DNA from: an uncultured Alphaproteobacteria bacterium
GTDB taxonomy: Bacteria; Pseudomonadota; Alphaproteobacteria; Caulobacterales; Hyphomonadaceae
NCBI GenBank assembly: GCA_903842595.1
Contig: CAIMMO010000002.1
Span: 18,952-82,951, forward strand
Length of the DNA: 64,000 nt
Direction of reading: 5' to 3'
The notes under the pieces: generated by a model
Told to the model about the DNA's origin: nothing
Seen by the model: only the letters and a program-made list of their open reading frames with translations
Databases searched by the model: none
In this document: positions 62,329-64,000 of the stretch, piece by piece
Layout of the letters: each line of letters begins with the position of its first letter
Numbering within the stretch: position 1 is the stretch's first letter
Translations under genes and position numbers: made by a program

Positions 62329-64000
62329 TCAGAAATCCTGCCGGAGCCCGATCGTTCCGAACAGTCCGCGTTCCTGCGTCATCACCAGCGGATTGCTGCT
62401 GTCGGTAAACTGCCCGCCCAGCTCGACATCAAAGAAGGTCGACCGGTTGAGATTCCACGACAGCGCCACCGACCCACGCGCCGACGTCTCCTCCGACGAT
62501 CCATCCTTCCGGTTCCGCTGGTCCACCCGCAGCTTCGTGTTGAGCCGCAGGTCGCGCAGGATCGGATAGCGCATGTTGAACTGCAGCGTCTGCTGCTCCA
62601 GCGTTATCGTGTCGGCATAGCGCACACCGGCGATGAAGATCGCGCCCTCGGTGAACACGTCCGACGCCACCAGCTGACCTGAGTAGTAGTACTCGGTCCC
62701 TGTGGTCGGGAACGCCTCGACACCTCCCGACGCCTTGGTAGCGGAAACGTTCGTCGCTATCACATCGACATTGATCTGCAGGCTTTCGGTGATCGGGCGT
62801 GATACGCTGACCGACGCCGATCGCGAATACGCCGTCCGGTCCTGCGCCAGCTCGTAGATTTCTTCCTCCGGATAAGTGGCCAGCAGATCGTTCGGATTCT
62901 CGACGCCCTGGCCGATGATCGCATTCAGCGTTGTCAGCATCGGTGAGCGGCGATAGTCCACGGCAACCGAGATACTCGACTCATCCTCGAACCGCAGCGA
63001 GCCATTCAGCAGCGCCAGGTTGGTCTGCCCGAAATGCAGATCGTAGTCGTAAACTCCGTAAGCCGTGAACAGCGGGTTGAAATACCTGAACTCCCCACCC
63101 ACCGCCTTCCGGTCGACCAGGTCGCCATAGGTCTGGTCAACATAATAGACAGTCGTGTCCAGGGCATCCGCGATCATCGCGAAGTCGACGCTTCCGCCAA
63201 AGAACAATCGGTCCGTGTTCACCTCAAGATCGCGCGAGGATTGAACCGGATAACCGCCCACCACGTTGAGCTTGAGATTCTCCGTCGCCTGGAAACTCAG
63301 CAGGCCGCCATCGAAGCGACCGAAGATCCCTCCCGTATTCCGCGTCTGGCGCCCGATACGCATAGCCGTGTTCAACTCGCGATCCGACACATCAATGTAG
63401 AGCGTGCTGACCGCCCCCTCATCGCGCTGGGTGCCAGCGCGAAAATCGTCCCGGAACACGCCGGAGAACCGCATCAGCCCTTCAGTGCGATCATTGCCAA
63501 CCGTCAGGTTGATGTCGGCGCCATACAGAATCTCGTTGAGGTTGGTCCGGTTCTCCTCGATCGGATCCGGATTGACCTCCGGCCCGCCGACCACCGGCAC
63601 ATCCTCGAACAGGAAGCCACTCTCGTCGCGCTGGTACAGCATCGACAGGGAGCCTGAGAGCTCAGCCTTGACGCTCGAACTCGTCACTGTCTGCGGTCGG
63701 CCTTGTTCATCCAGCTGGCCCGGCCTGACGGTATCCGGCTCCTCGCCGAGCAAGGCCGCCAACCGCTGCCGCACACGCGCAGCATTCGGATGGTCCGGAT
63801 AGCGCGCGATGAACGTCTCGTATTCAGCCTTCGCGTGAGCCAGCTGCTTGTTCCGCTCGCGCGCAAGCCCAAGTATCTCCTGCGCCTCCGGCGTCGCCGA
63901 ACTCTCGGGCTGGCCCAGCAGACGTTCGGCAAGCCTGATCGCCGCCGCATTGTCGCCAGTCGCCAGCACGTCACGCAGTTCCTGCAGCAGCCCATCGGAC
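62329..64000 (-). CDS. TPR-containing outer-membrane beta-barrel protein (partial, 5' end missing)
   Basis: The frame is open to the right edge, so the N-terminus lies outside the window. The visible start holds TPR-like helices (AAAIRLAERLLGQPES, AKAEYETFIARYPDHP, AARVRQRLAALLG). From about 100 residues on, the sequence is a long series of alternating polar and hydrophobic strands (ELSGSLSMLY, EGLMRFSGVFRDDF, SISVAVDYRRSP) ending GLRQDF with a C-terminal Phe, as outer-membrane barrels do. TPR-barrel proteins often export polysaccharide; no polysaccharide gene is visible here, so function is open. Confidence 0.8.
   Translation of the reverse strand, partial: SDGLLQELRDVLATGDNAAAIRLAERLLGQPESSATPEAQEILGLARERNKQLAHAKAEYETFIARYPDHPNAARVRQRLAALLGEEPDTVRPGQLDEQGRPQTVTSSSVKAELSGSLSMLYQRDESGFLFEDVPVVGGPEVNPDPIEENRTNLNEILYGADINLTVGNDRTEGLMRFSGVFRDDFRAGTQRDEGAVSTLYIDVSDRELNTAMRIGRQTRNTGGIFGRFDGGLLSFQATENLKLNVVGGYPVQSSRDLEVNTDRLFFGGSVDFAMIADALDTTVYYVDQTYGDLVDRKAVGGEFRYFNPLFTAYGVYDYDLHFGQTNLALLNGSLRFEDESSISVAVDYRRSPMLTTLNAIIGQGVENPNDLLATYPEEEIYELAQDRTAYSRSASVSVSRPITESLQINVDVIATNVSATKASGGVEAFPTTGTEYYYSGQLVASDVFTEGAIFIAGVRYADTITLEQQTLQFNMRYPILRDLRLNTKLRVDQRNRKDGSSEETSARGSVALSWNLNRSTFFDVELGGQFTDSSNPLVMTQERGLFGTIGLRQDF

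Overview
The window is a high-GC, densely packed bacterial chromosome segment. The gene content points to an alphaproteobacterium, most likely of the Caulobacterales/Hyphomonadaceae type: two DUF2336 proteins, DUF1491, DUF4169, a MucR-type regulator, a PAS_5-like protein, an alphaproteobacterial Mrp antiporter cluster with a fused MnhA-C/MnhB subunit, and many exported or lipid-anchored proteins. This placement is inferred from families, not from a marker gene. No rRNA, tRNA, CRISPR array or insertion sequence was seen.

Left part (1-24.3 kb): the 3' end of a PQQ-dependent dehydrogenase, an enoyl-CoA hydratase, a bifunctional PBP1A, and a repeat lipoprotein divergent from a PvdQ-like acyl-homoserine-lactone acylase. 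These are followed by a decayed pyridoxamine-phosphate-oxidase-like pseudogene, an ABC-F ATPase (Uup-like), a DUF2336 protein, a lone GmrSD-like (DUF262+DUF1524) putative type IV restriction enzyme, three glutathione S-transferase-like genes (one with an export signal), an MFS exporter, release factor 3, and a run of small conserved or unknown genes (DUF1491, DUF4169, DUF1963, GFA).

Middle part (24.3-37.4 kb): a TIR-domain protein with a proline-rich linker, membrane segment, P-G repeats and C-terminal MORN repeats lies downstream of a membrane histidine kinase. Both are flanked by exported proteins of unknown function. Then come SufE, the pstSCAB phosphate importer (no phoU follows), a universal stress protein preceded by a well-placed FNR/FixK-like box, a zinc-ribbon protein, two exact DnaA boxes, a PAS protein and a MucR homologue that lacks canonical zinc ligands.

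Mrp region (37.5-45.3 kb): nine minus-strand genes, mostly overlapping by 4-11 bases, encode a multisubunit cation/proton antiporter in the order E-F-G-(A-C-terminal/B)-C-D-D-small-D. Upstream lie a second DUF2336 gene, a four-helix membrane protein and a ribbon-helix-helix/transmembrane/EF-hand protein.

Right part (48.5-64 kb): a MaoC dehydratase, oligopeptidase B, a TetR regulator, a translationally coupled sulfatase plus formylglycine-generating enzyme pair (both with lipoprotein signals), a PHB-depolymerase-like esterase lipoprotein, a large autotransporter followed closely by an exported patatin phospholipase, succinate-semialdehyde dehydrogenase, a possible 49-residue small protein, and a TPR/outer-membrane protein cut by the right edge.

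The best candidates for undescribed biology are the TIR-MORN protein and its shared repeat family, the RHH-TM-EF-hand protein with a possible internal start, the lipoprotein FGE next to its likely substrate, and the paired DnaA boxes.
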